A stretch of DNA of 64,000 nt from positions 39,941 through 103,940 of the forward strand of contig NZ_JAMHIV010000037.1 in NCBI RefSeq assembly GCF_023897065.1, given 5' to 3'. Position 1 is the first letter of the stretch, and each line of letters begins with the position of its first letter. A model generated the notes under the pieces. The model had not been told where the DNA came from. It did no database searches and saw only the letters and a list, made by a program, of their open reading frames with translations. This document shows, in pieces, positions 33,583 to 41,485 of the stretch. The DNA is from Crossiella sp. SN42. Lineage in GTDB: Bacteria > Actinomycetota > Actinomycetes > Mycobacteriales > Pseudonocardiaceae. The translations under genes and the position numbers were made by a program.

Positions 33583-34816
33583 GGCCCTTTCCGGTCAGCT
33601 CCGCGACGGCCGTGCCCAGCCGCGCCAGTGGTTCGGCGATCCAGGGCAGCGCGGCCGGATCGGTGCTGCGCAAGGCGGTCCAGCGCTGCTCGTCGGTGTC
33701 GCCGTAGAGCAGGCTGGTGGCCAGCCGGAACCGCAGCCCGCGCGGATCATCCCCGAAGGCCGATCCCGGTAAGACGCCGATCCGGTAGCGCTCCAACAGA
33801 AGTTCGGTCAGTTCGGTGGCGCCACTGGCTTTGCTCCTGGCGGCTGCCAGATCCGGGTACAGGTAAAAGCCCCCACCCGGCACCGGACAGCTCGCCCCCG
33901 CCGCGACCACCACCTGGTGAGCCGCCCGCACCACCGCCCGGTGCAACCCCAGCCCCGCCGCGACAAAAGCCCGCACCGGTTCCGGTTCGCTCAGCACATA
34001 CGCCGCCGCCACCTGCACCGGCGTGCTCGGGTTGGACCAGATCTCACTGGCCACCCCGACCAGCCGCGCGGTCAGCTCCGCACTCGGCGTCCGGCAGACC
34101 CCGAGCCGCCAGCCGCCCAGCGCGGTCGCCTTGCTGAGCCCCGTGGTCACCACGGTCCGCTCGGGAATGATCTCCGCCGGGCTGAGCACCGAGCCAGGCT
34201 CGTGCGCCAGGTCCCGGTAGATCTCATCGGAGATCACCATCAGCTCGTGCCCGGCCGCGATCTCGCACACTGCCCGCACGGTTTCTGGCTCGGCCAGCGC
34301 CCCGGTCGGGTTGTCCGGCAGCGTCAGCACCAGCACGCCCGGCCGCAGCCCTCGCGCCCGGGCCGTTGCCAGCGCTGGTCCCAGCAACGCCGGATCCGGC
34401 ACCCCGCCCGAGCCCGCCGGCGCCGGCACCCACACGACTTCCTTGCCCAGCAACGAAGCCTGCGCCGCGTAGCTCACCCAGCTCGGCCTCGGCAGCACCA
34501 CGTCACCGGGCAGCACGGACAGCAGCGCGTGCAGCAGCGGCTTGCTACCTGGACCCGCCACGACCTGTTCTGGCGCGGTGGGCAGGCCGCGCCGCTGGAA
34601 GTACCCGGCCGCGGCGGCGCGCAGTTCCGGGATGCCCGCGGTGGGGCCGTAGGAGTTGCGCCCGGCGGCCGCGGCGAGCGCGGCGGCGATCTCCGGCGCG
34701 ACCGGCAGTCCGGCCTCGCCGAAGGCCAGGTGGGTCACCGGGACCCCGCTGGCGCGCAGGGCCTGGATGCGTTCGTTGGTGGCCAGCGTCGCGGACTGGG
34801 TCAGCATGACCGACAC
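33566..34816 (-). CDS. PLP-dependent aminotransferase, class I/II
   Basis: 416 residues (GTG 34816; ATG 34807 is an alternative start). Fold type I features: YGPTAGIPELRAAAAGYF, LTLPDNPTGAL (PLP contact), ISDEIYRDL, and the PLP lysine in TTGLSKATALGGWRLGV. The substrate is not evident; aspartate/alanine or aromatic amino acids are typical. It is followed by an overlapping RpiR regulator, an unusual pairing that suggests local control. Confidence 0.88.
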   Translation of the reverse strand: MSVMLTQSATLATNERIQALRASGVPVTHLAFGEAGLPVAPEIAAALAAAAGRNSYGPTAGIPELRAAAAGYFQRRGLPTAPEQVVAGPGSKPLLHALLSVLPGDVVLPRPSWVSYAAQASLLGKEVVWVPAPAGSGGVPDPALLGPALATARARGLRPGVLVLTLPDNPTGALAEPETVRAVCEIAAGHELMVISDEIYRDLAHEPGSVLSPAEIIPERTVVTTGLSKATALGGWRLGVCRTPSAELTARLVGVASEIWSNPSTPVQVAAAYVLSEPEPVRAFVAAGLGLHRAVVRAAHQVVVAAGASCPVPGGGFYLYPDLAAARSKASGATELTELLLERYRIGVLPGSAFGDDPRGLRFRLATSLLYGDTDEQRWTALRSTDPAALPWIAEPLARLGTAVAELTGKGHGDLR

Positions 34817-34848
34817 GCTACAAAGATAACTGAGTGATCAGCGCATGC

Positions 34849-34864
34849 TGCAATTTCTCTTGCA
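34849..34864. promoter_or_regulatory. TGCAA-N6-TTGCA palindrome in divergent promoter region
   Basis: A symmetric site between the aminotransferase-rpiR operon and the acyl-CoA dehydrogenase gene. It is a possible RpiR operator by position only. The 134-bp gap also has GGAGG just before GTG 34951. Confidence 0.3.
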
Positions 34865-34950
34865 ACCGAGTGTGCGAGGGCACAGGGCGCGGCGGGTGAA
34901 CGGGGGTTAACATGCTCGACAGCGACGCTGCTACTCGGAGGTAACTTACC

Positions 34951-36108
34951 GTGGACTCGAGCTTCGGCACCTACCAGCTGGCCGAGGAGCATGACGCGCT
35001 CCGCGAAGCGGTGCGGGCATTGGCGGACAAGGAGATCGCGCCGTACGCGGCCGAGGTGGACGAGAACGAGCGCTACCCGGTCGAGGCGCACGACGCCCTG
35101 GTCAAGGCCGGTTTCGCCGCCGTGCACGTGCCGGAGGCCTACGGCGGCCAGGGCGCCGACTCGGTCGCCACCTGCATCGTGATCGAAGAGGTCGCCCGCG
35201 CCTGCGCCTCCTCCTCGCTGATCCCCGCGGTGAACAAGCTCGGCACCATGCCGATCCTGCTCTCCGCGTCCGAGGAGCTCAAGCAGCAGGTCATGCCCAG
35301 CATCGCCGCGGGCGAGGCCGGCGCCAGCTACGCGCTGAGCGAGCGGGAGGCGGGCTCGGACGCCGCCTCCATGCGCACCCGCGCCCGCCTGGAGGGCGAC
35401 AGCTGGGTGCTCAACGGCACCAAGTGCTGGATCACCAACGCGGCCAAGTCCACCTGGTTCACCGTGATGGCGGTGACCGACCCGGGCAAGGGCGCCAACG
35501 GCATCTCCGCCTTCGTGGTGCACAAGGACGACCCCGGCTTCGAGGTCGGCCCGAAGGAGCGCAAGCTCGGCATCAAGGGCTCGCCCACCAACGAGATCTA
35601 CTTCACCGACTGCGTCATTCCCGCGGACCGGATCATCGGCGAGCCCGGCACCGGCTTCAAGACCGCCCTGCGCACCCTGGACCACACCCGTCCCACCATC
35701 GGCGCCCAGGCTGTCGGCATCGCCCAGGGCGCGCTGGACGCGGCACTGGGATATGTCAAGGAGCGCAAGCAGTTCGGCAAGGCCATCAGCGACTTCCAGG
35801 GCGTGCAGTTCATGCTCGCCGACATGGCGATGAAGGTCGAAGCGGCCCGCCACATGGTCTACGTCGCCGCCGCCCGCGCCGAACGCGGCGAACCCAACCT
35901 GGGCTTCATCTCCGCCGCCGCCAAGTGCTTCGCCAGCGACGTCGCCATGGAGGTCACCACCGACGCGGTGCAGCTCTTCGGCGGCGCGGGCTACACCAGG
36001 GACTTCCCGGTGGAGCGGATGATGCGCGACGCCAAGATCACCCAGATCTACGAGGGCACCAACCAGATCCAGCGGGTGGTCATGTCCCGGGCGCTACTCA
36101 AGGGCTGA
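34951..36108 (+). CDS. acyl-CoA dehydrogenase (FadE25-like)
   Basis: 385 residues, full length. YALSEREAGSDAASMRTRA (flavin and acyl contact), GTKCWITNAAKSTWFTVMAV, GTGFKTALRTLDHTRPTIGA, and the catalytic-base region YEGTNQIQRVVMSRALLKG are all present. It oxidises short or branched acyl-CoA. Its place beside purEK and near accD5 matches FadE25 (Rv3274c). The 3' end overlaps the convergent SMI1 gene by 11 bp. Confidence 0.94.
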   Translation: MDSSFGTYQLAEEHDALREAVRALADKEIAPYAAEVDENERYPVEAHDALVKAGFAAVHVPEAYGGQGADSVATCIVIEEVARACASSSLIPAVNKLGTMPILLSASEELKQQVMPSIAAGEAGASYALSEREAGSDAASMRTRARLEGDSWVLNGTKCWITNAAKSTWFTVMAVTDPGKGANGISAFVVHKDDPGFEVGPKERKLGIKGSPTNEIYFTDCVIPADRIIGEPGTGFKTALRTLDHTRPTIGAQAVGIAQGALDAALGYVKERKQFGKAISDFQGVQFMLADMAMKVEAARHMVYVAAARAERGEPNLGFISAAAKCFASDVAMEVTTDAVQLFGGAGYTRDFPVERMMRDAKITQIYEGTNQIQRVVMSRALLKG

Positions 36109-36649
36109 GCGGTCGGCCGGTCTGGGTGACGCCGTGGCGCGCGGCGAGTTCGGCCAGCCAGGTCAGGTACCAGTCGCGGAAGCCTGCTTCGGGCACGATG
36201 CCCTGGTCACAGGGCAGCAGGTCCTGCCAGACCTGGCCGCTCGCCGGGCCGGTGACCACCAGGCGGTGGTAGTAGGCGCAGCCGCACTCGGCGATCTCCA
36301 TCGTGCCGTCGTACCAGCGATCCACGTCTTCGTCATCGGGGGCGGGTCGCCACTGGCTGGTGTGCGGGAAGGGTGTGGCCAGGTCGGCGTCGTGACTGTC
36401 GGCAGTGCCCAGTCGGTAGAGGCCGTAGTGGGGGCCCGCGCCGCCGTTGCCGACCTGGAGCAGGAAGTCGCGGTAGTCGGCGGGCAGGGCGATGCCGTGC
36501 CGGCGCTCGAAGGCGGTCACCTTGGCCACCGACAGCACCCGGTTGAGCCGGTACCGGTGCGCCCTGCTGCCGAACTCGGCGAACTTCCGGTCGCGGGCGG
36601 CCACCGCGGCCAGCGTGGCGCGGATGGCCTCGGCGTTCCAGTCGCTCAT
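36098..36649 (-). CDS. SMI1/KNR4 family protein
   Basis: 183 residues from ATG 36649. VTAFERRHGIALPADYRDFLLQVGNGGAGP is the SMI1/KNR4 core in two blocks, followed by YGLYRLGT and an acidic stretch. The family includes immunity proteins of contact toxins. Here it overlaps the response regulator stop by 4 bp (ATGA) and has no toxin next to it, so it may be an orphan immunity gene or belong to the two-component operon. Confidence 0.82.
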   Translation of the reverse strand: MSDWNAEAIRATLAAVAARDRKFAEFGSRAHRYRLNRVLSVAKVTAFERRHGIALPADYRDFLLQVGNGGAGPHYGLYRLGTADSHDADLATPFPHTSQWRPAPDDEDVDRWYDGTMEIAECGCAYYHRLVVTGPASGQVWQDLLPCDQGIVPEAGFRDWYLTWLAELAARHGVTQTGRPLSP

Positions 36650-37314
36650 CCGTGCACCCTGACCAGTCCGTGCTCGTAGGCGATGATCACCAGCTGGGCG
36701 CGGTCGCGGGCGTGCAGCTTGGCCAGCAGGCGGCCGACGTAGGTCTTCACCGTAGCCAGGCTCAGGCGCAGCTGGGCCGCGATCTCGTCGTTGGACAGGC
36801 CCCGGCCGACCAGGGTGAGGACCTCGCGCTCCCGGTCGGTGACGCCGGTGAGGGGACGCGGCTCGAGCCGGGGGTGGGCGGGGCCGGGCTGGCGGGTGAA
36901 CTCCTCGATCAGGCGGCGGGTGACGGTGGGGGCGAGCAGGGACTCGCCCGCGGCGATGATGTTGATGGCCTGCAACAGGTCGCCGGGCGGGGTGTCCTTG
37001 AGCAGGAAGCCGGAGGCGCCGGCGCGCAGGGCGGCGAAGACGGCTGAGTCGTCGTCGAACATGGTGAGGACCAGCACCCGGACCTCGGGCGCCTCGGTGC
37101 GCAGCCTGCTGGTGGCCTCGATGCCGTCCAGGACCGGCATGCGGACGTCCATCAGCACCACGTCCGGCCGCAGTTCGACCGCGAGCCGGACCGCCTCCGC
37201 GCCGTTGGCGGCCTCGGCGACCACGGACAGGCCGGGGGCGGTTTCCAGCAGCACCCGGAAGCTGCCGCGGAGCAGGGCCTGGTCGTCGGCGACCAGGACG
37301 CGGATGTTGGTCAT
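36646..37314 (-). CDS. NarL/LuxR-type response regulator
   Basis: 222 residues from ATG 37314; an in-frame ATG 12 nt upstream is equally possible. Receiver: LVADDQALLRGSFRVLLETA, acceptor Asp in VVLMDVRMPVLDG, LTMFDDDSAVFAALRAGASG, then Lys in LLKDTPP. C-terminal LuxR HTH: LTDREREVLTLVGRGLSNDE in near-identical form and TVKTYVGRLLAKLHARDR. It works with the kinase encoded upstream on the same strand, from which it is separated by a GC-rich repeat spacer. Confidence 0.94.
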   Translation of the reverse strand: MTNIRVLVADDQALLRGSFRVLLETAPGLSVVAEAANGAEAVRLAVELRPDVVLMDVRMPVLDGIEATSRLRTEAPEVRVLVLTMFDDDSAVFAALRAGASGFLLKDTPPGDLLQAINIIAAGESLLAPTVTRRLIEEFTRQPGPAHPRLEPRPLTGVTDREREVLTLVGRGLSNDEIAAQLRLSLATVKTYVGRLLAKLHARDRAQLVIIAYEHGLVRVHG

Positions 37315-37326
37315 GGGCGGGGCCAT

Positions 37327-37680
37327 CGGTGGGGTTGGGTGGGGTGCGGGTGGTGGGCGTTGGCCGGGGCTGGCGGGCGGGGTTGGGACCTGCGGTGGGG
37401 TTCGGTGGTGTGCCGGTGGCGGGCGGTGGCCGGGCGCGCCGGGCCGGGTGGGGGCGTGCGGCGGAGTTGGGTGGCGTGCGGGCGGTTGTCGCTGGGCGGG
37501 GGCGTGCGGTGCGGTCGGGTGGCGTGCGGGCAGCCGCCACCGGCCCGGGTCGGTGGGCGAGGCTGGGACCTGCGACGGGGTTGGGCGGCTTCCGGGTGGC
37601 TGCCGCTGCCACGGGCGTGCCGGTGGGGCTGGGTCATTCGGGCCGCCGGTGGGGCAGGTGGCGTGCGCGGCGGGGTTGGG
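37327..37680. repeat. degenerate G/C-rich tandem repeat spacer inside a two-component operon
   Basis: 354 bp with no credible gene between the kinase stop and the regulator start. Short words recur: GTGGCGTGCG three times (two copies 48 nt apart, 37471 and 37519), and a GG(T/C)TGGGACCTGCG block at 37381 and again exactly 180 nt later at 37561. The plus strand is strongly G-rich. On the coding strand it reads only as Pro/Arg/His low complexity. Confidence 0.6.
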
Positions 37681-38745
37681 TCATGAAGGTCGCTTTCGGG
37701 GCAGGGTGGCGTGCAGGTGGAAGCCGCCGTCCGGGGCCGGGCCCGCGTGGAAGTCGCCTTCGTACAGGGCCACTCGTTCCCGGATGCCGGTGAGGCCGTG
37801 GCCGCCGGGGCGGGGGTCGCCGCCGGGGCCATTGTCGGTCACCTCGATCGTCACCGCCTCGTCGGTGCCGGTCACCCGCACCTGGCAGGTCGCGGGGGCC
37901 GCGTGGCGGATCACGTTGGTCACCGCTTCCTGCACGATGCGCAGCACGGTGAGCCGCAACGCTTCCGGCAGGTCGTCCAGCCGGACGGTGGCCTCGATCT
38001 GGACGCCGGCCTCGCGGGCGCCGGCGAACAGCTCGTCCAGGTCCGGGGGCCGGAGGTCGTCGGTGCGCAGAACGCTGAGCAGGCGGCGGGTTTCGGCCAG
38101 GGCCTCCTTGCTGGTGGTCTCGATGACGCGCAGGGCGGCTCTGGTCTCCTCCGGCCTGGTCTCGGCGACGAAGTTGGCCACCGCGGCCTTGACCGCGATC
38201 AGGCCCATGCCGTGGGCCACCACGTCGTGCAGTTCGCGGGCGATGCGTAATCGCTCGTCCAGGCGGATCTGCCGGGCCTGCTGGGCCGCCAGGTCGGTCG
38301 CCTGGGTCCGGCGCTCGCGGAGCAGCTCGCCGATGAGCCAGGCCAGCAACGCGAACAGCGCCGCGACCGGGGCGAAGGCCCAGCCCGCCGGTAACCACAG
38401 GGCGCCGGCGGCGGCCGCGGTCAGGCACAGGGCCAGCGCGGTGGCCGACTCGCGGCGCGGGTGGAGCGTGGTGACGGTGTAGAGGACCAGGGCGACCGTG
38501 ACGAACGGGTCCCACAGCGTGCCGCTGAGCGCGACCGCCACCGCGAGCGCGAGCATGGTCCGCGGCCAGAGCCTGCGCAGGGCCACCGCCGTGCCTGCCA
38601 GCAGTGCGGCCGCGGTGGCCAGCACCATGGTCGGCACCTCGTCGGACTGGGCCAGCCAGAGGTTCCCGGCCACCGCGAAGTTCGCGATGGCCAGCATCAG
38701 TCCGGCGAAGACGTCCAGGAGGACCAGGTGTCGGCGTGGGGGCAC
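37681..38745 (-). CDS. sensor histidine kinase, HisKA_3 (NarL partner)
   Basis: 354 residues if started at GTG 38745, where the protein begins with a short polar lead into a membrane helix; the frame continues upstream to 38976, but that part resembles a promoter region. About five membrane helices (residues 8-150), then HisKA_3 with LRIARELHDVVAHGMGLIAV (phospho-His), and an HATPase with IVQEAVTNVIRHA and DNGPGGDPRPGGHGLTGIRE. It is the partner of the NarL-type regulator downstream. Confidence 0.88.
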   Translation of the reverse strand: MPPRRHLVLLDVFAGLMLAIANFAVAGNLWLAQSDEVPTMVLATAAALLAGTAVALRRLWPRTMLALAVAVALSGTLWDPFVTVALVLYTVTTLHPRRESATALALCLTAAAAGALWLPAGWAFAPVAALFALLAWLIGELLRERRTQATDLAAQQARQIRLDERLRIARELHDVVAHGMGLIAVKAAVANFVAETRPEETRAALRVIETTSKEALAETRRLLSVLRTDDLRPPDLDELFAGAREAGVQIEATVRLDDLPEALRLTVLRIVQEAVTNVIRHAAPATCQVRVTGTDEAVTIEVTDNGPGGDPRPGGHGLTGIRERVALYEGDFHAGPAPDGGFHLHATLPRKRPS

Positions 38746-38878
38746 GGGAGTGACGCTAGCCCGGTTGCGGCGGGTTGGGATCAGACCAGGGTGGATCAGA
38801 CCCAGGTAGGACCCGGGGGTGCAGAGTGTCCATTGTGGTCCGATGTGCCGGGGCGGGGCAGGCGGCAGGGTGGGAACC

Positions 38879-39574
38879 ATGACCGCGCAACCATTTCCCG
38901 GCCGTTGGCTCGGCGGGGCCAGCCTGATCCTCGGGCCGCTGCTGCTGCTCGCCGCCGTGTTCACCCGGCACGGCACCTACTTCTTCTTCCCGGCCCAGCT
39001 GGCCGGTTACGCCGCCGATCCGGTGCGGATGACCGTGTCCTACGGCCTGTTCGCGGTGGGCATGGTGCTGCTGTTGCCCGCCGTGCTCCTACTGGCCACG
39101 CGGGCAGGCGGGATGTGGACCGGACTGGGCGCGAGCCTGGTGCTGCTCGGCCTGTGCGCCCGTATCTTCCACGCGGGCGTGGACTACCTGGCCTTCCGCT
39201 TGGTCGACGGGCAGGGCGCGGAGGCGGCCGCCGCGGTCGTCGGCGCCGCGTACCCGGTGCCGCACGTGTTCACCTTCGCCTCGTTCGCGGTGGTGCTGGG
39301 CTGGCCGGTGCTCGCGGTCGGGGTCTATCGCGCCGGGGTGCTCGGGCCGGTGCGGGCGGTCGCGCTGGCGGCGATGACCGCGTTACCGGTGGGAGTGCTC
39401 AAGGGGGCCACCATCTCCTCGATGATCGCGGTGGTGGCGCTGTCCGTGGCGCTGGTCCCGCTCGGCGTGAGCGTGCTGCGCACTGGCCCGCGCCCGAGCC
39501 GTCGGCAGTTGCTCGGGTTCGCCGGCGGCGCGGTCGCGATGGTGGGCCTCGGCCTGCTCTCGTTGCACGGTTGA
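38879..39574 (+). CDS. multi-pass membrane protein of unknown function
   Basis: 231 residues from ATG 38879; the frame runs 60 nt further upstream without a better start. Seven or so hydrophobic segments, for example GGASLILGPLLLLAAVF, FAVGMVLLLPAVLLLATRA, MWTGLGASLVLLGLCARIF and FAGGAVAMVGLGLLSLHG. No catalytic motif is seen. It is divergent from the histidine kinase, so it could be a target of that system. Confidence 0.75.
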   Translation: MTAQPFPGRWLGGASLILGPLLLLAAVFTRHGTYFFFPAQLAGYAADPVRMTVSYGLFAVGMVLLLPAVLLLATRAGGMWTGLGASLVLLGLCARIFHAGVDYLAFRLVDGQGAEAAAAVVGAAYPVPHVFTFASFAVVLGWPVLAVGVYRAGVLGPVRAVALAAMTALPVGVLKGATISSMIAVVALSVALVPLGVSVLRTGPRPSRRQLLGFAGGAVAMVGLGLLSLHG

Positions 39575-39772
39575 CCGCCGGAATTCACCGCTGGGTTTCG
39601 TCGCGCACCCGTTGTGGCGATCGAGGTGTTCATTGCCACACAATGGTTTCCTGAACGTGGGATGACCTGACGGACAGTCCCTCCTTTCGTAGGGGGTTTC
39701 CTGTCTGTTTCCTGTTGGAAAGCGCGTTCCGATGGTCTCGTTCCAAGTTGAATCAGTAGCTTCTTCTGTACT

Positions 39773-39802
39773 GGGGAACTCCGGCGCTGACGGCGGCGCC
39801 GG
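39773..39802 (+). promoter_or_regulatory. conserved leader motif GGGGAACTCCGG upstream of DoxX gene 1
   Basis: The 12-mer at 39773-39784 is followed by 38 nt and then ATG 39823. The same 12-mer lies at exactly the same distance before the second DoxX gene. It continues into CCGGCGC-N8-GCGCCGG, a 7-bp hairpin. GGAAC is also an ECF-type -35 core. The 248-bp gap upstream of the gene has no ORF. Confidence 0.5.
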
Positions 39803-39822
39803 ATCTGGAAGGAGTCAAGTCA

Positions 39823-40251
39823 ATGCAGCCACTTCGGGATCTCACCCTGTTACTGGGGCGGGTCGTCGTCGGCGTGGTCTTCATCTACCACGGCTGGCAG
39901 AAGCTCGTCACCAACGGGATCGAGGGTGTGGCAGCCGGCTTCGGGAAGCTGGGCATCCCGTTGCCCACGGTGTCCGCGTGGTTCACCGCGCTGGTCGAAC
40001 TGGTCGGTGGCGCGGCCTTCATCATCGGTATCGGCCTGCCGCTGGTCGGCGTGCTGTTCGCGGTCGTGATGGCAGGCGCCGGGTTCTTCGTGCACTTCAG
40101 CAAGGGCTTTGGCCTGCCCGGTGGTTACGAGTACGTGCTGACCCTGCTGGCGGCGGGTCTGGCGCTCGGCTTCAACGGCGGCCGGTACTCCCTGGACGCG
40201 GTCTTCGGGATCGGTCAACCCAAACGCGAACGAGCGACCGTCAGCTCCTGA
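39823..40251 (+). CDS. DoxX family membrane protein 1
   Basis: 142 residues with four membrane helices: LTLLLGRVVVGVVFIYHGWQ, AWFTALVELVGGAAFIIGIG, LVGVLFAVVMAGAGFFVHF and GYEYVLTLLAAGLALGFNGG. These are DoxX signatures (early arginine and HGWQK, then ELxGG). The family is linked to redox or oxidative-stress complexes in actinobacteria. GGAAGGAG precedes the ATG. Confidence 0.9.
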   Translation: MQPLRDLTLLLGRVVVGVVFIYHGWQKLVTNGIEGVAAGFGKLGIPLPTVSAWFTALVELVGGAAFIIGIGLPLVGVLFAVVMAGAGFFVHFSKGFGLPGGYEYVLTLLAAGLALGFNGGRYSLDAVFGIGQPKRERATVSS

Positions 40252-40305
40252 TTGCCTGCGCAACCGAAACCCGCTGACGCATCCGCGTTCACTCGCTCGT
40301 GTGAC

Positions 40306-40330
40306 GGGGAACTCCGGTAGCCGGAACTCC
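40306..40330 (+). promoter_or_regulatory. conserved leader motif upstream of DoxX gene 2
   Basis: GGGGAACTCCGG at 40306-40317, again 38 nt before the start (ATG 40356). GGAACTCC is repeated at 40308 and 40323, so two GGAAC boxes 15 nt apart are present. Shared with the leader of DoxX gene 1. Confidence 0.5.
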
Positions 40331-40355
40331 CCTCTTCGAGCGAAGGAGCCTGACG

Positions 40356-40772
40356 ATGGTGCGCTCAGCGGGTTTCGCGTTGCTGCTCGGCCGTATCGCG
40401 GTCGGCCTGGTGTTCATCCTCAACGGCTGGCACAAACTCATGGTCGCCGGGATGGACGCGACCGTGGGCAACTTCAGCAGGGCCGGCTACCCGGTACCGG
40501 AGTTCATGGCCTGGTTCACCGCGCTGGTCGAGCTGATCGGCGGCGCGCTGTTCATCCTGGGCGTGGCGCTGCCGCTGATCGGCGTGCTGCTGGCGATCGT
40601 CTCGGTGCTCGGCATCCTGTTCGTCACGGCCAAGAACGGGTTCTGGATCAGCAACGGCGGCTATGAGTACCAGCTGGTGCTGGCCGGCACCTCGCTGGCG
40701 CTGGGCTTCGCCGGTGGCGAGGTCGGCGTCGGCAGCTACTACCGCCGACGCCGCCATCCCGTTGCCGCCTAA
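40356..40772 (+). CDS. DoxX family membrane protein 2
   Basis: 138 residues, a paralogue of the gene before it: LLLGRIAVGLVFILNGWHKL, AWFTALVELIGGALFILGVA and GYEYQLVLAGTSLALGFAGG. The Asn in NGWHK replaces His of HGWQK. The shared leader suggests duplication with its control region and common regulation. The stop overlaps the convergent TIGR03089 stop in CTAA. Confidence 0.9.
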   Translation: MVRSAGFALLLGRIAVGLVFILNGWHKLMVAGMDATVGNFSRAGYPVPEFMAWFTALVELIGGALFILGVALPLIGVLLAIVSVLGILFVTAKNGFWISNGGYEYQLVLAGTSLALGFAGGEVGVGSYYRRRRHPVAA

Positions 40773-41473
40773 CGAAGTTCGCGGGTGATCCGCTCGGTGT
40801 CCTTGCGGGCGGCGAGCTTGCTCTCGTCCAGGTGCACGCACTGGACCAGCGAGCCGCCGCCCGCCAGCACCGCGAGCAAGCCGTCCACCACACCCGCGCT
40901 GGTGTTCCAGTCCACAGTGGACAGAACGCGGTCCTCGGGGCCGAAACCCAGTTCGGCCGCGCGCTTGGCCGCCAGGTCCAGCAGTTCGTCCACAGTGGAC
41001 TCACCGAGGGCGGGCGTGTCGCCGGGCACCTCGTCGTAGGGCAGGAAGTCGTCCCCGTGCACCCGGGCCTCGGAGATGTAGTCCAGCACCCCGGGCGGGG
41101 TGTCGCCGAGACCCCGGCCCATCGGGTCCAGTGAGGCCGCCGCGACCGTGCGCGCGCCGGGCGCGTCCCCGCCGGGACCGGTGAAGCAGACCTCGGTGCC
41201 CGCCGGGTCGAACCGCACGCTCGCCCCGCACCACCAGGAGCCCAGCAGCACCCCGACGGTCTGCCAGTGCGTCGGCAGCAGCACCCCGACCGGGGTGCCC
41301 GCCTCGACGTCCAGCTCGTCGCGCAGCCAGTTCGCGGTCTTGCTGGCCCAGTTGGCCATGGTGGCCCTGGACAGCTCGATCCGGACGCCGGTCGCGTCGT
41401 CGTAGTAGGTGATCAGCGGCCGCGCCGGGTCGGCACGCAGCAGCGGGCGGAACAGCTTCTCGGTGATGCTCAT
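40769..41473 (-). CDS. TIGR03089 family protein (AMP-binding-like)
   Basis: 234 residues matching the actinobacterial TIGR03089 family, which resembles the N-terminal part of AMP-binding enzymes (GTPVGVLLPTHWQTVGVLLG and LSTVDWNTSAGVVDGLLAVL) but lacks the ATP-binding P-loop, so it is unlikely to be an active ligase. It is the last gene of the LCP-LCP-TIGR03089 operon, 12 bp after the previous stop. The same neighbour (Rv3268) sits by an LCP gene in M. tuberculosis. Confidence 0.85.
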   Translation of the reverse strand: MSITEKLFRPLLRADPARPLITYYDDATGVRIELSRATMANWASKTANWLRDELDVEAGTPVGVLLPTHWQTVGVLLGSWWCGASVRFDPAGTEVCFTGPGGDAPGARTVAAASLDPMGRGLGDTPPGVLDYISEARVHGDDFLPYDEVPGDTPALGESTVDELLDLAAKRAAELGFGPEDRVLSTVDWNTSAGVVDGLLAVLAGGGSLVQCVHLDESKLAARKDTERITRELR

Positions 41474-41485
41474 GGCGCCAATCCC

